This document shows positions 43,589 to 53,245 of a stretch of 64,000 nt of DNA, piece by piece (positions within the stretch are counted from its first letter, which is position 1; each line of letters starts with the position of its first letter). The translations under genes were made by a program, and so were the position numbers. Source of the stretch: Spongiivirga citrea (GTDB lineage Bacteria > Bacteroidota > Bacteroidia > Flavobacteriales > Flavobacteriaceae). The notes under the pieces are model-generated. The model ran no database searches. It saw nothing but the letters and a program-made list of their open reading frames with translations, and had not been told where the DNA came from. The stretch is from the NCBI RefSeq assembly GCF_010671565.1, contig NZ_JAABOQ010000004.1:62001-126000 (forward strand). The letters run 5' to 3'.

Positions 43589-44554
43589 ATGAAGGCTAAA
43601 ATATTAGTAATAGCGATCTTTTTTTTGTTTACGGGTCAAGTGCATTCGCAAACCCAAGAACAACAGGAGCAAATAGAAAAGGCAAAGCGTATGCTTGATA
43701 GTATTAAGAATTTACCACAATATAAAGAAGCTATGGAACGCGCAAAAAATGCAATGGATATGATTCCAAAATCCGTTCTAGAAAAAGGTAGAGAAGAGAA
43801 TCTTAGAAGAAAACAGCAAAAAGAAGAAGAAAAAAAGGCTTTAGCTGCTAAAAACAAAATTTCTCGAGAAAAGGGTATGAACGAATATTACTGGCGTAAT
43901 AGAATTGCTAGTGATACGGCAGGAAAATTTGAAAACTGGTCGTTTGGTAATGTTGAAATAAGATCACGATATCGCAATAAAGAAATGAAATGGGAAGAAT
44001 TAAAAATGGGTACTATCTCCAGTGACGGTACTGTGAATATTAAGCTTCCAGCAATAGATACTTTTACTTTAAGAACAATGAACCAACATCAACATGAAAC
44101 CGAAATGGTATTGACCAAAGATGAATGGTTGACATATTCAAATCCTAATACAGGATATTTTTCAACCCGATTTACTATGGATATTTTTCAAGGAGAAAAA
44201 AGGCTTGGCACATTAAGTCTGGGCAATGATGTAGTACCGGTGGTAAATCTAAATTCCCCATTTGGCTATGGAAAACCAGGTGATGGTTATACAGCCTTTT
44301 GGGTATATGTTAGTGAAACAAACAGTATTACGGGTACAAAAAGTATGGAGACTGCTAATCCCAATGATGCAGGAAAAATAACCCATAATTTACATTTCAA
44401 ACAAGGATGGAATATTATTAAGGTTAAAGTTTCGGGTAAGATAAATACTTTACGTACGGGTAAGGAGCAATGGAAAAATAAGGAACATACCGCTATGACT
44501 TCTTTACCATCAGATTGTAAATTCTTTTTTTTATCACCAGAAATTAAGCACTAA
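43589..44554 (+). CDS. Secreted protein of unknown function
   Basis: A 321-residue protein with a signal peptide (about 1-20, ending VHSQT). A charged coiled coil follows (about 22-95, with EQIEKAKRMLDSIKNLP and RRKQQKEEEKKALAAK), then a beta-rich domain (about 100-320: WSFGNVEIRSRYRNKEMKW, FTMDIFQGEKRLGTLSLG, GWNIIKVKVSG). No family recognised. It shares its leader with the gene at 40600, which suggests common control, and is followed in 11 bp by another secreted protein gene. Confidence 0.8.
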   Translation: MKAKILVIAIFFLFTGQVHSQTQEQQEQIEKAKRMLDSIKNLPQYKEAMERAKNAMDMIPKSVLEKGREENLRRKQQKEEEKKALAAKNKISREKGMNEYYWRNRIASDTAGKFENWSFGNVEIRSRYRNKEMKWEELKMGTISSDGTVNIKLPAIDTFTLRTMNQHQHETEMVLTKDEWLTYSNPNTGYFSTRFTMDIFQGEKRLGTLSLGNDVVPVVNLNSPFGYGKPGDGYTAFWVYVSETNSITGTKSMETANPNDAGKITHNLHFKQGWNIIKVKVSGKINTLRTGKEQWKNKEHTAMTSLPSDCKFFFLSPEIKH

Positions 44555-44565
44555 TTCGGGTTAAA

Positions 44566-45306
44566 ATGAAAAGTATAGAACGTATTCTTACATTGCTTAT
44601 GTTGATGATTTTTTCAATAGCCTATGCACAAAAGGCAGAGTTAGCAGCAATACACTTATATGCAAATACTGCCAAGGAAATGAGAACTCAGCCTAAAATA
44701 AACCTTGTTTTTTTAGTGAACGACAGTGTACAAATTGTTGGAATCGATGAAAGTTTAAGCCATGTTAGTGTCTTTAAAGACAATAGAAGAACTGATCTAA
44801 AAAAAGTATCTAACGAGTATCCAAATACAATTGATTTTAAAGATTCTCAAGTTACGAAGTATGGGTTTGCTGTATCACTGATTAGTAATACCCTACCACA
44901 TAAAAAAGCAAACCGAATTCATATAAAAGCCACTATCGTTTACAAGGTACTTACTCAAGAACCAATAAAAAGTAAGATTTTAAAGAATATCCTATTTGAA
45001 GACATAGACGCTATAGAATGGCTTGGCAAATCAACTAAACTTACAAAACGTAAACGTAGGGATAGTGTCAAAGGGGAATTGATCGATATTTCCTTCTCTA
45101 ACCAAGATCTCAATGCCGATCTTAATAAGATAGAAGTCCTTGATGACAATGATAAAGTTATTCGCGAAATTAAACTTGGCAAATACACCAATTTCACGCA
45201 GTTTTCACTTCGTCACGTTGATCAACCTCTTCATTTAAAAATCACCTATCAGGCACTAAAAAATAAAATAGTCCAAATTGACAGGAAAATAGGGCTTGGG
45301 TTGTAA
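44566..45306 (+). CDS. Exported protein of unknown function
   Basis: A 246-residue protein with a signal peptide (about 1-21, ending AYAQK). The mature part is mainly beta-strand with basic segments (KSTKLTKRKRRDSVKGELID). An N-terminal segment, LAAIHLYANTAKEMRTQPK, might be helical. No motif of catalysis seen and no family recognised. It follows the preceding secreted protein by 11 bp and ends before a 28-bp perfect palindrome that acts as terminator, so it closes the operon. Confidence 0.75.
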   Translation: MKSIERILTLLMLMIFSIAYAQKAELAAIHLYANTAKEMRTQPKINLVFLVNDSVQIVGIDESLSHVSVFKDNRRTDLKKVSNEYPNTIDFKDSQVTKYGFAVSLISNTLPHKKANRIHIKATIVYKVLTQEPIKSKILKNILFEDIDAIEWLGKSTKLTKRKRRDSVKGELIDISFSNQDLNADLNKIEVLDDNDKVIREIKLGKYTNFTQFSLRHVDQPLHLKITYQALKNKIVQIDRKIGLGL

Positions 45307-45345
45307 GTACAGAACTTCTTTTTGCGAAAGAGATCCTACCAAAAA

Positions 45346-45373
45346 AAAACCTTGACTATATAGTCAAGGTTTT
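45346..45373. terminator. Bidirectional terminator, perfect 28-bp palindrome
   Basis: AAAACCTTGACTAT / ATAGTCAAGGTTTT with no spacer, between the convergent exported-protein and fsa genes. Confidence 0.85.
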
Positions 45374-45395
45374 GAGTTTTATCTTAGAAGAAAAC

Positions 45396-46052
45396 CTAAG
45401 CGTTTCCTTTCTTGTAATCAGCTAAAAACTTTTCTAAACCAATATCAGTAAGCGGGTGTTTTAATAAACCTTCGATTGATGAAAGTGGACCAGTCATCAC
45501 ATCGGCACCAATTTTAGCACAGTCAATTACATGCATGGTGTGACGTACAGATGCCGCTAAAATCTCAGTTTCGAAAGCGTAGTTATCAAAGATTAAACGT
45601 ATCTCCGCGATCAGGTTTAAACCATCTGTCGATATATCATCTAGTCGACCAATAAATGGTGAAACATAGGTTGCTCCGGCTTTCGCAGCTAACAAAGCCT
45701 GCCCAGCTGAAAAAATGAGCGTACAATTGGTTCTAATCCCTTTATCGCTAAAATATTTTATCGCCTTTACACCTTCCTTAATCATAGGAACTTTGACCAC
45801 AATTTGTGAATGCAAAGCAGCAAGTGCTTCACCTTCTTTTATAATCCCATCGTAATCTGTAGAAATTACTTCAGCAGAAACATCACCATCAACAATTTCG
45901 CAAATCGCTTTATAGTGATTAATAATGTTGTCTTGTCCCGTAATGCCTTCTTTCGCCATTAGCGACGGATTGGTAGTTACCCCATCTAAAATACCTAGTG
46001 CTTGAGCCTCTTTTATTTGATCAAGATTAGCGGTATCGATAAAAAATTTCAT
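45396..46052 (-). CDS. fsa: Transaldolase / fructose-6-phosphate aldolase family
   Basis: A 218-residue small transaldolase of the FSA/TalC group. It begins [20 protein letters not shown], with [13 protein letters not shown], the Schiff-base lysine in [27 protein letters not shown] and [11 protein letters not shown]. Members of this length act either as transaldolase in the pentose phosphate pathway or as fructose-6-phosphate aldolase; sequence reading alone does not decide. It has a clear promoter at 46092-46120. Confidence 0.92.
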   Translation of the reverse strand: MKFFIDTANLDQIKEAQALGILDGVTTNPSLMAKEGITGQDNIINHYKAICEIVDGDVSAEVISTDYDGIIKEGEALAALHSQIVVKVPMIKEGVKAIKYFSDKGIRTNCTLIFSAGQALLAAKAGATYVSPFIGRLDDISTDGLNLIAEIRLIFDNYAFETEILAASVRHTMHVIDCAKIGADVMTGPLSSIEGLLKHPLTDIGLEKFLADYKKGNA

Positions 46053-46091
46053 AGTTGTTGTGCTTATTGTTAGAGTTATGTTCTAATCCTG

Positions 46092-46120
46092 CAAAAGTAA
46101 TCAGATACAACCAATTTCAA
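46092..46120 (-). promoter_or_regulatory. Promoter of the transaldolase gene
   Basis: On the minus strand TTG (46120-46118), 18 bases, TACTTTTG (46099-46092), about 40 bp before the ATG. Confidence 0.75.
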
Positions 46121-46142
46121 TCACCTAAAAACAGCTTTTTAT

Positions 46143-46949
46143 TTACAGTTTGTAATGGTTTACCAACAATTTCTCATACATCTTGTCTGGCAAAACTCTT
46201 TTTAGTACGATGGAGAATTTCTGCATAAAAGCCCCTACTTTATAATGTATCTTCGGTTTCTTGGTGTTGATTATTTTGAAAATCTGTTTTGCCACTTCAT
46301 CCGGATCTCCACCTTCATCAACGTGAGCATCCATTTCCTTTAAAGACATTCCATAAGTTTCTTTATACGGAGAGTCATCATACACTGGAGTATGATAGCG
46401 TCCCGATGCGATATTGGTCGCAAAATCTCCTGGTGCCAAATTTGTAATTTGAATTCCGAAAGCTTTGGTTTCCATACGCATTGCTTCTGTCACTAATTCC
46501 AAAGCGCCTTTGGTTGCTGAATAAACTCCGCGGAACGGTAACCCCATATATCCCGCTATCGAAGTAATATTAATAATGAGTCCACTACCCTGTTTTCGCA
46601 TTTGGGGTAAAACCGCTTTCATAACGTTTATTGGGCCATAGAAATTGGTATTAAAGGCATTTTGCATTTCCTCAGTTGGTGTTTCTTCAATGGGTCCTGT
46701 TATACCTACTCCCGCATTATTTACTAAAACGTCTAGTTTACCTTGCTCAGTAATTACAGTAGCAACCACTTTTACTATACTATCTTCATTCGTTACATCT
46801 AGTGTAAGTAGTTTAAGCCCACCTGAATCCGTTACCTTATCAGGATTTCGGCTAGTACCGTAAATGATAAAACCTTTTTCCTTTAAAAACAAGCCAATAC
46901 TTTTACCAATTCCCGATGATGCTCCGGTTATTAATACAACTTTAGACAT
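46143..46949 (-). CDS. Short-chain dehydrogenase/reductase
   Basis: A 268-residue classical SDR enzyme. The NAD(P) site is VVLITGASSGIGKSIG, the structural motif is LVNNAGVGI, the catalytic Ser is in IINITSIAGYMG, and Tyr/Lys are in YSATKGALE. Substrate is unknown; the downstream loop (NIASGRYHTPVYDDSPYKE) is variable in the family. NADP preference is suggested by Arg in GTSRNPDK. Single gene, with fsa 90 bp downstream behind its own promoter. Confidence 0.94.
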   Translation of the reverse strand: MSKVVLITGASSGIGKSIGLFLKEKGFIIYGTSRNPDKVTDSGGLKLLTLDVTNEDSIVKVVATVITEQGKLDVLVNNAGVGITGPIEETPTEEMQNAFNTNFYGPINVMKAVLPQMRKQGSGLIINITSIAGYMGLPFRGVYSATKGALELVTEAMRMETKAFGIQITNLAPGDFATNIASGRYHTPVYDDSPYKETYGMSLKEMDAHVDEGGDPDEVAKQIFKIINTKKPKIHYKVGAFMQKFSIVLKRVLPDKMYEKLLVNHYKL

Positions 46950-47023
46950 AAAACTGAAATGTATTTAGGTTGCAAAGAAAAGTAAAAATAAGGCAACCAT
47001 AACCTAAAAATAGGGCACAAAAA

Positions 47024-47121
47024 AAAGGCAAGCGACCTACATCACACCGCTACGACCGTCTACCCTTGCTGTGTTCCCACCCTGGGGGATTCAACAGGAG
47101 CTGGTTGTGTAGGACTTGCCC
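47024..47121 (-). ncRNA. ffs: Small signal recognition particle RNA (4.5S)
   Basis: About 100 nt on the minus strand. The ends pair as a long rod: GGCAAG with CTTGCC and CCTACA with TGTAGG. The tip region contains CAGGGTGGGAACACAGCAAGG, the Bacteroidota version of the SRP54-binding GGAA ... CAGCA loop. A T-run follows (47026-47019). It binds Ffh and guides membrane proteins to the Sec machinery. The perfect promoter directly upstream supports an RNA gene. Confidence 0.9.
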
Positions 47122-47125
47122 GGCG

Positions 47126-47155
47126 CAAAGATACTATATTTTAATACCTGACCAA
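47126..47155 (-). promoter_or_regulatory. Promoter of SRP RNA
   Basis: On the minus strand TTG (47155-47153), 19 bases, TATCTTTG (47133-47126), then CGCC and the RNA start GGGCAAG: a complete match. Confidence 0.88.
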
Positions 47156-47329
47156 TGTTTCATACCTCTAAAATGATTTTTTTAATAGTCCGATAGCAAT
47201 TCATTTTAATATGTGTGATTTGACTAATAAAAATTCAAAAAAAGTATCGATACTTCAATTTAAAAAAGCCTTTGCAATTACATTTTTAACACTTAAAATG
47301 AATAAATTGCTCAAAATTAAAATCAGGGA

Positions 47330-48391
47330 ATGAAATTTTTCAAAATAGGTAGCGTACTGTTGTTTATTGGTTTGTTTTTGTCGTGTAATGGCGGTAAAAA
47401 TGCGAATGCATCTAACTTCAACATTCAACTACTCACCAAAAAGAAACGTCTTAATTCTAGCGATGTTTTGAACTTTAAACTCCTTAATAAAAATGCTATT
47501 GAAGTAGATTCTATCAGCTATAAAATTGAAGGCGATACTAATGAGCAACAAACAACCGCTGGCGAATTCGAGCTTTCACTAGCAAATGCCTCTTTAGGAA
47601 AACACACTATTGTATTTTCTGTTCATCATGATGATACTGTGGAATTGGTAAGACTACCAATTAGTATTTTTTCTGATATAAAACCGAAAGTATATGGATA
47701 TAAGATCATTAATGAATATCCTCATGACATTAAAGCCTTTACTCAGGGCTTGGAATTTAAAGGGGACACCTTATATGAAAGCACAGGAAAACGCGGAGAA
47801 TCTTCTATTAGAAAAGTTGAAGTGAAAAGCGGAGCTGTAACGAATAAGGTTGATTTAGCTGCAAATCATTTTGGTGAAGGCATTACTATTATGAATAATC
47901 AACTATATGCATTAACCTGGCAAGCGGGAATTGGTTTTGTTTATGATCCCGAAACCTTAGAGAAAAAAAGCAGTTTTCAATACGGTCAGAGTAAAGAAGG
48001 TTGGGGATTTTGTAATGATGGTACTACCCTATATAAATCAGATGGGACAGCACATATTTGGCGTTTGAATCCAGATACCTTAATAGAAGAAGGTTCTATT
48101 CAAGTATGCACCAATACCAAAATCTTAAAAGATATTAACGAGTTAGAATGGGTCGATGGTAAAATTTATGCGAATACCTGGCAATCCAATCGCGAGGTTG
48201 CTGTAATTATTAATCCTAAGAATGGAGCGGTTGAAGGTGTAATCAATTTTGGTGGTTTAAAGGAGAAAGTATCGCAGCATCCAGAGCTTGATGTGTTAAA
48301 CGGAATCGCATATCATCCCGAAAAAAAGACACTATTTGTTACGGGTAAATACTGGGACAAACTATTTGAGGTTGAGCTAGTCGAGAAATAG
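47330..48391 (+). CDS. Glutaminyl-peptide cyclotransferase (glutamine cyclotransferase) lipoprotein
   Basis: A 353-residue lipoprotein (lipobox LFLSC at residue 19). An Ig-like N-terminal part (about 30-115) precedes the beta-propeller cyclotransferase domain (about 120-353). Family blocks are YPHDIKAFTQGLEFKGDTLY, YESTGKRGESSIR, NELEWVDGKIYANTW and LNGIAYHPEKKTLFVTGKYW. The enzyme converts N-terminal glutamine of exported proteins into pyroglutamate, a common modification of flavobacterial secreted proteins. It is 3 bp before a thioesterase gene, so the two are cotranscribed. Confidence 0.92.
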   Translation: MKFFKIGSVLLFIGLFLSCNGGKNANASNFNIQLLTKKKRLNSSDVLNFKLLNKNAIEVDSISYKIEGDTNEQQTTAGEFELSLANASLGKHTIVFSVHHDDTVELVRLPISIFSDIKPKVYGYKIINEYPHDIKAFTQGLEFKGDTLYESTGKRGESSIRKVEVKSGAVTNKVDLAANHFGEGITIMNNQLYALTWQAGIGFVYDPETLEKKSSFQYGQSKEGWGFCNDGTTLYKSDGTAHIWRLNPDTLIEEGSIQVCTNTKILKDINELEWVDGKIYANTWQSNREVAVIINPKNGAVEGVINFGGLKEKVSQHPELDVLNGIAYHPEKKTLFVTGKYWDKLFEVELVEK

Positions 48392-48394
48392 TAA

Positions 48395-48784
48395 ATGAAA
48401 AAACACAGTAAACATATTGTTGTTTCAGAGGATGATCTCGATGATAACCAGCACGTAAATAATGTTCGGTATTTGCATTGGGTACAGGATATCGCTAAAG
48501 AACATTGGGAACTAGCTGCTTCAGAAAAGGATAAAAAAGAGGTCGTCTGGTTTGCGATGGATCATCATATTGCATACAAAAATCCCGCTTTCTTGGGTGA
48601 ACAGTTAGTAATTAACACCTATGTTGAAAAAATGCGAGGTGCTATTTCAACCCGTGTCGTGGAAATCACAAACCCAGAAAAAGAACTTCTTATTTGCAAA
48701 ACCGTCACAAATTGGTGTATGATGAATAAAGAAACGCAAAAACCAGCCCGAATGTCAAACGAAATGATCGCATTATTCGTTTAA
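48395..48784 (+). CDS. Acyl-CoA thioesterase (4HBT hotdog fold)
   Basis: A 129-residue hotdog-fold protein. Its conserved segment DLDDNQHVNNVRYLHWVQDI holds the catalytic-type Asp/Asn of the 4-hydroxybenzoyl-CoA/YbgC group. The helix is followed by WFAMDHHIAYKNPAFLGEQL and TKTVTNW-like strands (ICKTVTNWCMMNKETQKPA). It hydrolyses acyl-CoA or acyl-ACP; the substrate is not known. It lies directly after the cyclotransferase gene. Confidence 0.9.
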   Translation: MKKHSKHIVVSEDDLDDNQHVNNVRYLHWVQDIAKEHWELAASEKDKKEVVWFAMDHHIAYKNPAFLGEQLVINTYVEKMRGAISTRVVEITNPEKELLICKTVTNWCMMNKETQKPARMSNEMIALFV

Positions 48785-48814
48785 ACTAAATCTAATCACC
48801 TAAAAAATTAGAAT

Positions 48815-50398
48815 TTGAAAATAGAATCGAGGAATTTTGTGACACTAAGAAAAACGGCCCTCTATGTTGGAGTCCTGCTTTTCTTATTATTCTTAAGTTC
48901 CTGTCGTAAGGATTTTGAAACCATTCCAAGTTCGGGCCAGCTAACATTTTCAAAAGACACTGTATATCTCGACACCGTATTTACCAATATTGGTTCTAGT
49001 ACCTTCAATCTAAAAGTCTTTAACCGATCGGATGATGATATCTCAATTCCGAGTATCTCCTTAAAGGAAGGAGCAAATTCAAAAATTCGTTTAAATGTTG
49101 ATGGTGTTGCAGGAACCAACTTTCAGGATATTACAGTTCTTGCAAAAGATAGCATTTTCGTTTTCGTTGAGACTACTATTGACATCGAAGAAGTTGCAAC
49201 CGGAAATACGGAGTTTTTATATACCGATGCCATTCAATTTGATCAAGGAGCAAATCAACAAGAGGTTACACTAGTTTCCCTGGTGAAAGATGCGATCTTT
49301 TTATTTCCTGAACGCTTTGATGATGGAACCACAGAAAGTCTTACACTAGGTGAAGGAACACCAAGTGAAACCGAAATTGAAGGTTTTATTTTGGATGATT
49401 CTGAATTGACTTTTACTAATGAAAAGCCTTATGTAATCTACGGATATGCGGCCGTTGGTGCCGGAAAAATATTGACGATAGAAGCAGGAAGTCGCATTCA
49501 TTTTCATCGAGACTCGGGTATTATTGTTGGAAATAATGGGAGTCTTCAAGTCAACGGAATGCTGAGTACCGATCAAGAACTGCTAGAAAATGAAGTCATC
49601 TTCGAAGGGGATCGATTAGAAACTAGTTTTAGCAGTACAGCCGGTCAATGGGGTGCTATTTGGTTAACTGATGGTAGTACAAATAACCAGATAAATTATG
49701 CCACCATAAAAAATGGTGCTATCGGTTTGTTAGTTGACAATAATGATGGAGAAGGAAATCCTACACTTGTTATAAATAACAGTCAACTTTATAATCATGC
49801 AAGTTTTAGCCTTTTGGCGCGAACAGCAACAATTGAGGCCGAAAACACCGTTTTTGGTAGTGCAGGACAATCCTCAGCATTTTTAAATATTGGAGGGAAT
49901 TATAGCTTCAAACATTGCACATTTGCAAACTACTTTGAAGGCACTAGATCATTTCCTACAGTGCTGCTCAATAACTTTGTGGAGTTACAAGATGGTAATT
50001 TTTTCACTAGAGACCTTGTCCAAGCTAATTTTGCCAATTGTATAATCGAGGGTGATAATAACTTAGAGCTATTCTTGCAACAGAACGAAGCAGCTACTCT
50101 AAATTACAACTTTTCAAACTGTATCTTACAATTTAATGATGTCAACAATCAGTTTGCTGACAACCCTTTATACGATTTTGGTGATACTAGCTTATTCGAA
50201 AACTTGTTGCGAAACGTGAATCCCGATTTTCTAGATCCCAATACCAATCAATTTCAAATCGGACTTAGTTCGGAAGGAATCGGACAAGGGAGTTTGACAA
50301 CTGCATCTGAAGTTCCATTAGATATTTTGGGTGTTGATCGTACTTCTAGTCCAGATATAGGTGCTTATCAGGCCGTAATGTTTGAAGAAGAAAATTAA
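48815..50398 (+). CDS. Lipoprotein with right-handed beta-helix region
   Basis: A 527-residue lipoprotein (lipobox LFLSSC). The first third (about 35-190) is Ig-like (VYLDTVFTNIGSSTFNLKVF), and the rest is a repeated strand pattern typical of parallel beta-helices (IVGNNGSLQVNG, NNQINYATIKNGAIGLLVDN, TLVINNSQLYNHASFSLLA). The start is a TTG at 48815, or a GTG at 48839 which leaves a normal signal (TLRKTALYVGVLLF); no ATG fits. Likely on the outer membrane; binding or glycan role unknown. Confidence 0.85.
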   Translation: MKIESRNFVTLRKTALYVGVLLFLLFLSSCRKDFETIPSSGQLTFSKDTVYLDTVFTNIGSSTFNLKVFNRSDDDISIPSISLKEGANSKIRLNVDGVAGTNFQDITVLAKDSIFVFVETTIDIEEVATGNTEFLYTDAIQFDQGANQQEVTLVSLVKDAIFLFPERFDDGTTESLTLGEGTPSETEIEGFILDDSELTFTNEKPYVIYGYAAVGAGKILTIEAGSRIHFHRDSGIIVGNNGSLQVNGMLSTDQELLENEVIFEGDRLETSFSSTAGQWGAIWLTDGSTNNQINYATIKNGAIGLLVDNNDGEGNPTLVINNSQLYNHASFSLLARTATIEAENTVFGSAGQSSAFLNIGGNYSFKHCTFANYFEGTRSFPTVLLNNFVELQDGNFFTRDLVQANFANCIIEGDNNLELFLQQNEAATLNYNFSNCILQFNDVNNQFADNPLYDFGDTSLFENLLRNVNPDFLDPNTNQFQIGLSSEGIGQGSLTTASEVPLDILGVDRTSSPDIGAYQAVMFEEEN

Positions 50399-50483
50399 AA
50401 TATATACTGAATCTGGTAAATCAGACGTTTTAAACCTTTGTAAGATTATCAAGTCAAACAAACTGGAATAAAATTGAATACCT

Positions 50484-51602
50484 ATGCGCCCTTTTAATTT
50501 TCTGAACCAAATTCTTATTGTTGTTTTATGTGTAATTGTATCTATTGGATGTGAATCTGAGGATGATACAGTAACCAATCCAGTTTCGGAGTCAATGTAT
50601 TTTCCAGAAATAGATTCTGATCAATGGGAAACCACAAGCCCTGAATCACTATCCTGGAATACTGATGAATTGTCATCGCTGTACTCCTACCTCGAAGACA
50701 ACAAAACAAGAGGCTTTATTCTTTTAAAAAATGGAAGAATTGTTTTAGAACAATACTGGGGCAATGATATTTTAAATACTAGAGCTTTTGATGTAAATAC
50801 TAACTGGTATTGGGCATCAGCCGGAAAAAGTTTAACTGCAACGCTAGTCGGCATTGCGCAACAAGAAGGATTGCTTAGTATTAATGATAAAACATCAGAT
50901 TATCTTGGTAATGGATGGACCAATTTAGCCATTGAAAAAGAAAATCTCATTAGTATTAAAAACCAATTAACCATGACTACAGGTCTAGATTATGTAATTG
51001 ATAATCTAAACTGTACAGATCCTTCTTGCTTGCTATATAAACAAGATGCCGGCAACCAGTGGTTTTATCACAATGCGCCCTATACCTTACTAAAAGATGT
51101 CGTTGAAAACGCCTCAGGAGAATCATATAATGTTTTCACTTCTAATCGCTTAGGTTCGACCATAGGTCTTTCAGGTAGCTGGAGACAAACGGGAGACAAT
51201 AACGTATATTGGAGTACAGCACGCGATATGGCACGTTTTGGACTTCTTATTTTGAATGAAGGAAATTGGAGTGGTAACTCCATTTTAAATGATGCTAATT
51301 ATTTTACCGAAATGACCACTACATCTCAAGACCTAAATCTATCTTATGGTTATTTATGGTGGTTAAATGGTAAAAGCCAAATTATTTTCCCCGGTATAGA
51401 AACTGCCTTCAATACTAGTTTATCCGCTGAGGCACCTACCGATTTGATTTCAGCTATGGGAAAGAATGGACAGTTTATAAGTATCGTACCTAGTGAGAAT
51501 TTAGTAATGATCCGAATTGGTGAAGCGCCAGATGATTCTTTAGTTCCTACAATTTTTCATAACGAACTTTGGGCTAAGATCAATACTATCATGATGAGAT
51601 AG
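50484..51602 (+). CDS. Serine hydrolase, beta-lactamase/penicillin-binding-like lipoprotein
   Basis: A 372-residue lipoprotein (lipobox VSIGC at about 19-23). The catalytic S-x-x-K is in YWASAGKSLTATLVG. The second motif is probably Y-H-N in NQWFYHNAPYTLL, and the third region is near SAMGKNGQFISIVPS. This is the family of serine beta-lactamase-like hydrolases (class C / AmpC-esterase type), which includes esterases and peptidases. The substrate is unknown; true beta-lactamase activity is not implied. Confidence 0.9.
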   Translation: MRPFNFLNQILIVVLCVIVSIGCESEDDTVTNPVSESMYFPEIDSDQWETTSPESLSWNTDELSSLYSYLEDNKTRGFILLKNGRIVLEQYWGNDILNTRAFDVNTNWYWASAGKSLTATLVGIAQQEGLLSINDKTSDYLGNGWTNLAIEKENLISIKNQLTMTTGLDYVIDNLNCTDPSCLLYKQDAGNQWFYHNAPYTLLKDVVENASGESYNVFTSNRLGSTIGLSGSWRQTGDNNVYWSTARDMARFGLLILNEGNWSGNSILNDANYFTEMTTTSQDLNLSYGYLWWLNGKSQIIFPGIETAFNTSLSAEAPTDLISAMGKNGQFISIVPSENLVMIRIGEAPDDSLVPTIFHNELWAKINTIMMR

Positions 51603-51608
51603 TAAGAA

Positions 51609-51643
51609 AAAAAGCCCCATATCTTGGAGACATGAGGCTTTTC
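51609..51643. terminator. Bidirectional terminator
   Basis: Stem AAAAGCCCCAT (51611-51621) with ATGAGGCTTTT (51633-51643), one mismatch, between the convergent serine hydrolase and glyA genes. Confidence 0.75.
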
Positions 51644-51664
51644 TTATATTTCATTCTATCTTCA

Positions 51665-52954
51665 CTACACTAGAGCTGGAGACGAAGCAAACAAAGGTCT
51701 ATCGGCCATCATGGCATTCACTTTTTCAGCGACAGCCTCTAGTCTATCTTCATCCTCAAAGTTGTTAATTACCTCATCTACTAATTCTACAATCGCCTCC
51801 ATATCAGTTTCCATCAAGCCTCTTGTAGTAATTGCTGCAGTACCTACGCGAATACCACTAGTTACAAATGGGCTCTTATCATCAAAAGGGACCATGTTTT
51901 TGTTTACAGTAATATCAGCTTTCACTAACGCCTGCTCGGCTTCTTTACCGCTTATATTTTTATTTCTAAGGTCGATTAGCATCATATGATTATCGGTTCC
52001 TCCAGAAATTAAATCGTAACCTCTATCCACAAATGCTTTTGCCATAGCCGCAGCATTTTTCTTTACTTGTAAGATATAAGTCATATACTCATCAGACAAT
52101 GCCTCTTGAAAAGCAATTGCTTTTGCTGCAATAATATGCTCCAAAGGTCCACCTTGATTTCCTGGAAAAACTGCACCGTTCAATAAAGCCGACATCATGC
52201 GTTTCTTTCCACTTTTTAAAGTAAGTCCAAATGGGTTTTCATAGTCTTTGCCCATCATGATTAGTCCACCTCTAGGTCCTCTTAAGGTTTTATGCGTAGT
52301 AGTGGTAACGACATGGCAATGTGGTAACGGATCGTTTAAAACCCCTTTCGCTATCAAACCAGAAGGATGTGAAATATCAGCTAATAAAAAGGCACCTACA
52401 GCATCAGCAATTTCACGAAAACGCTTAAAGTCAATATCGCGTGAATAAGCAGAAGCACCTGCAATAATCATTTTTGGTTGCTCTTTTTTAGCAATTGCTT
52501 CTATCTTATCATAATCTAACACTCCTGTCTCCTGCTCTACTCCATAAAAAACAGGGTTGTATAACTTACCAGAAAAATTTACAGGAGAACCATGAGTTAA
52601 GTGACCACCATGTGAAAGATCAAAACCTAATATTTTATCGCCTGGTTTCAAAAATGCATGATATACTGCCGTATTGGCCTGTGATCCGGAATGCGGCTGT
52701 ACATTTACATACTCCGCACCAAATAGTGCTTTAGCACGATCGATCGCTATTTGCTCTACCTCATCTACAACTTCACAACCACCATAATAGCGTTTTCCAG
52801 GGTAGCCTTCTGCATACTTATTGGTCAATACAGAGCCGGCAGCCTCCATTACTTGATCACTAACAAAATTTTCTGAAGCAATAAGTTCAATCCCGTTAAG
52901 TTGTCTTTCTTTTTCCGCTTGAATAAGCTCAAATATCTGTTCGTCGCGTTCCAT
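51665..52954 (-). CDS. glyA: Serine hydroxymethyltransferase
   Basis: A 429-residue PLP enzyme that interconverts serine and glycine and makes methylene-tetrahydrofolate. Blocks are [34 protein letters not shown] and [17 protein letters not shown], with the PLP lysine in [17 protein letters not shown]. The start is the ATG at 52954 ([18 protein letters not shown]). The frame is open 16 codons upstream but overlaps a TAATTTTG promoter element at 52998-52991 (minus strand), so the longer form is rejected. Confidence 0.97.
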   Translation of the reverse strand: MERDEQIFELIQAEKERQLNGIELIASENFVSDQVMEAAGSVLTNKYAEGYPGKRYYGGCEVVDEVEQIAIDRAKALFGAEYVNVQPHSGSQANTAVYHAFLKPGDKILGFDLSHGGHLTHGSPVNFSGKLYNPVFYGVEQETGVLDYDKIEAIAKKEQPKMIIAGASAYSRDIDFKRFREIADAVGAFLLADISHPSGLIAKGVLNDPLPHCHVVTTTTHKTLRGPRGGLIMMGKDYENPFGLTLKSGKKRMMSALLNGAVFPGNQGGPLEHIIAAKAIAFQEALSDEYMTYILQVKKNAAAMAKAFVDRGYDLISGGTDNHMMLIDLRNKNISGKEAEQALVKADITVNKNMVPFDDKSPFVTSGIRVGTAAITTRGLMETDMEAIVELVDEVINNFEDEDRLEAVAEKVNAMMADRPLFASSPALV

Positions 52955-53161
52955 AAAATAAGGTCGTATATAAATAAATGTTGTGCAAGGCAAAATTAGC
53001 AAAAACCAAGAAAAACTATTCCCTATAATTCGTAATTATACTAACCTTTTATACACAATTATGCAATGCTAATTCAAAATAAATGAGTTGTCATCAAGAC
53101 AGCACTAAAAACTAGCAAATTAGACCAATGGTGTTGCTATTTTTTCATAATATTGTTTAAC

Positions 53162-53181
53162 GATTGATTAAAGAATCAATC
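53162..53181. promoter_or_regulatory. Inverted repeat upstream of fahA (outer)
   Basis: GATTGATT (53162-53169) AAAG AATCAATC (53174-53181), perfect 8-bp arms. It could be an operator. Confidence 0.45.
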
Positions 53182-53208
53182 TTTTAAAAAACACTTTAAC
53201 CAACTAAA

Positions 53209-53229
53209 TATCAGTATTTTAAACTGATA
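53209..53229. promoter_or_regulatory. Inverted repeat upstream of fahA (inner)
   Basis: TATCAGT (53209-53215) ATTTTAA ACTGATA (53223-53229), perfect 7-bp arms, ending 16 bp before the fahA ATG. A TATATTTA just after it may be the -7 element, so a protein bound here would block transcription. Confidence 0.5.
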
Positions 53230-53245
53230 TATTTATAATATAACT

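Noticed and set aside
47019-47121. A tRNA or a 6S RNA at this place
   Set aside because: No cloverleaf is possible. The rod-like pairing and the GGAA...CAGCA tip fit SRP RNA.
50484-51602. Antibiotic-resistance beta-lactamase
   Set aside because: The S-x-x-K fold is shared with many esterases and peptidases. The motifs past the first one are weak and the protein is an ordinary lipoprotein in a core region.
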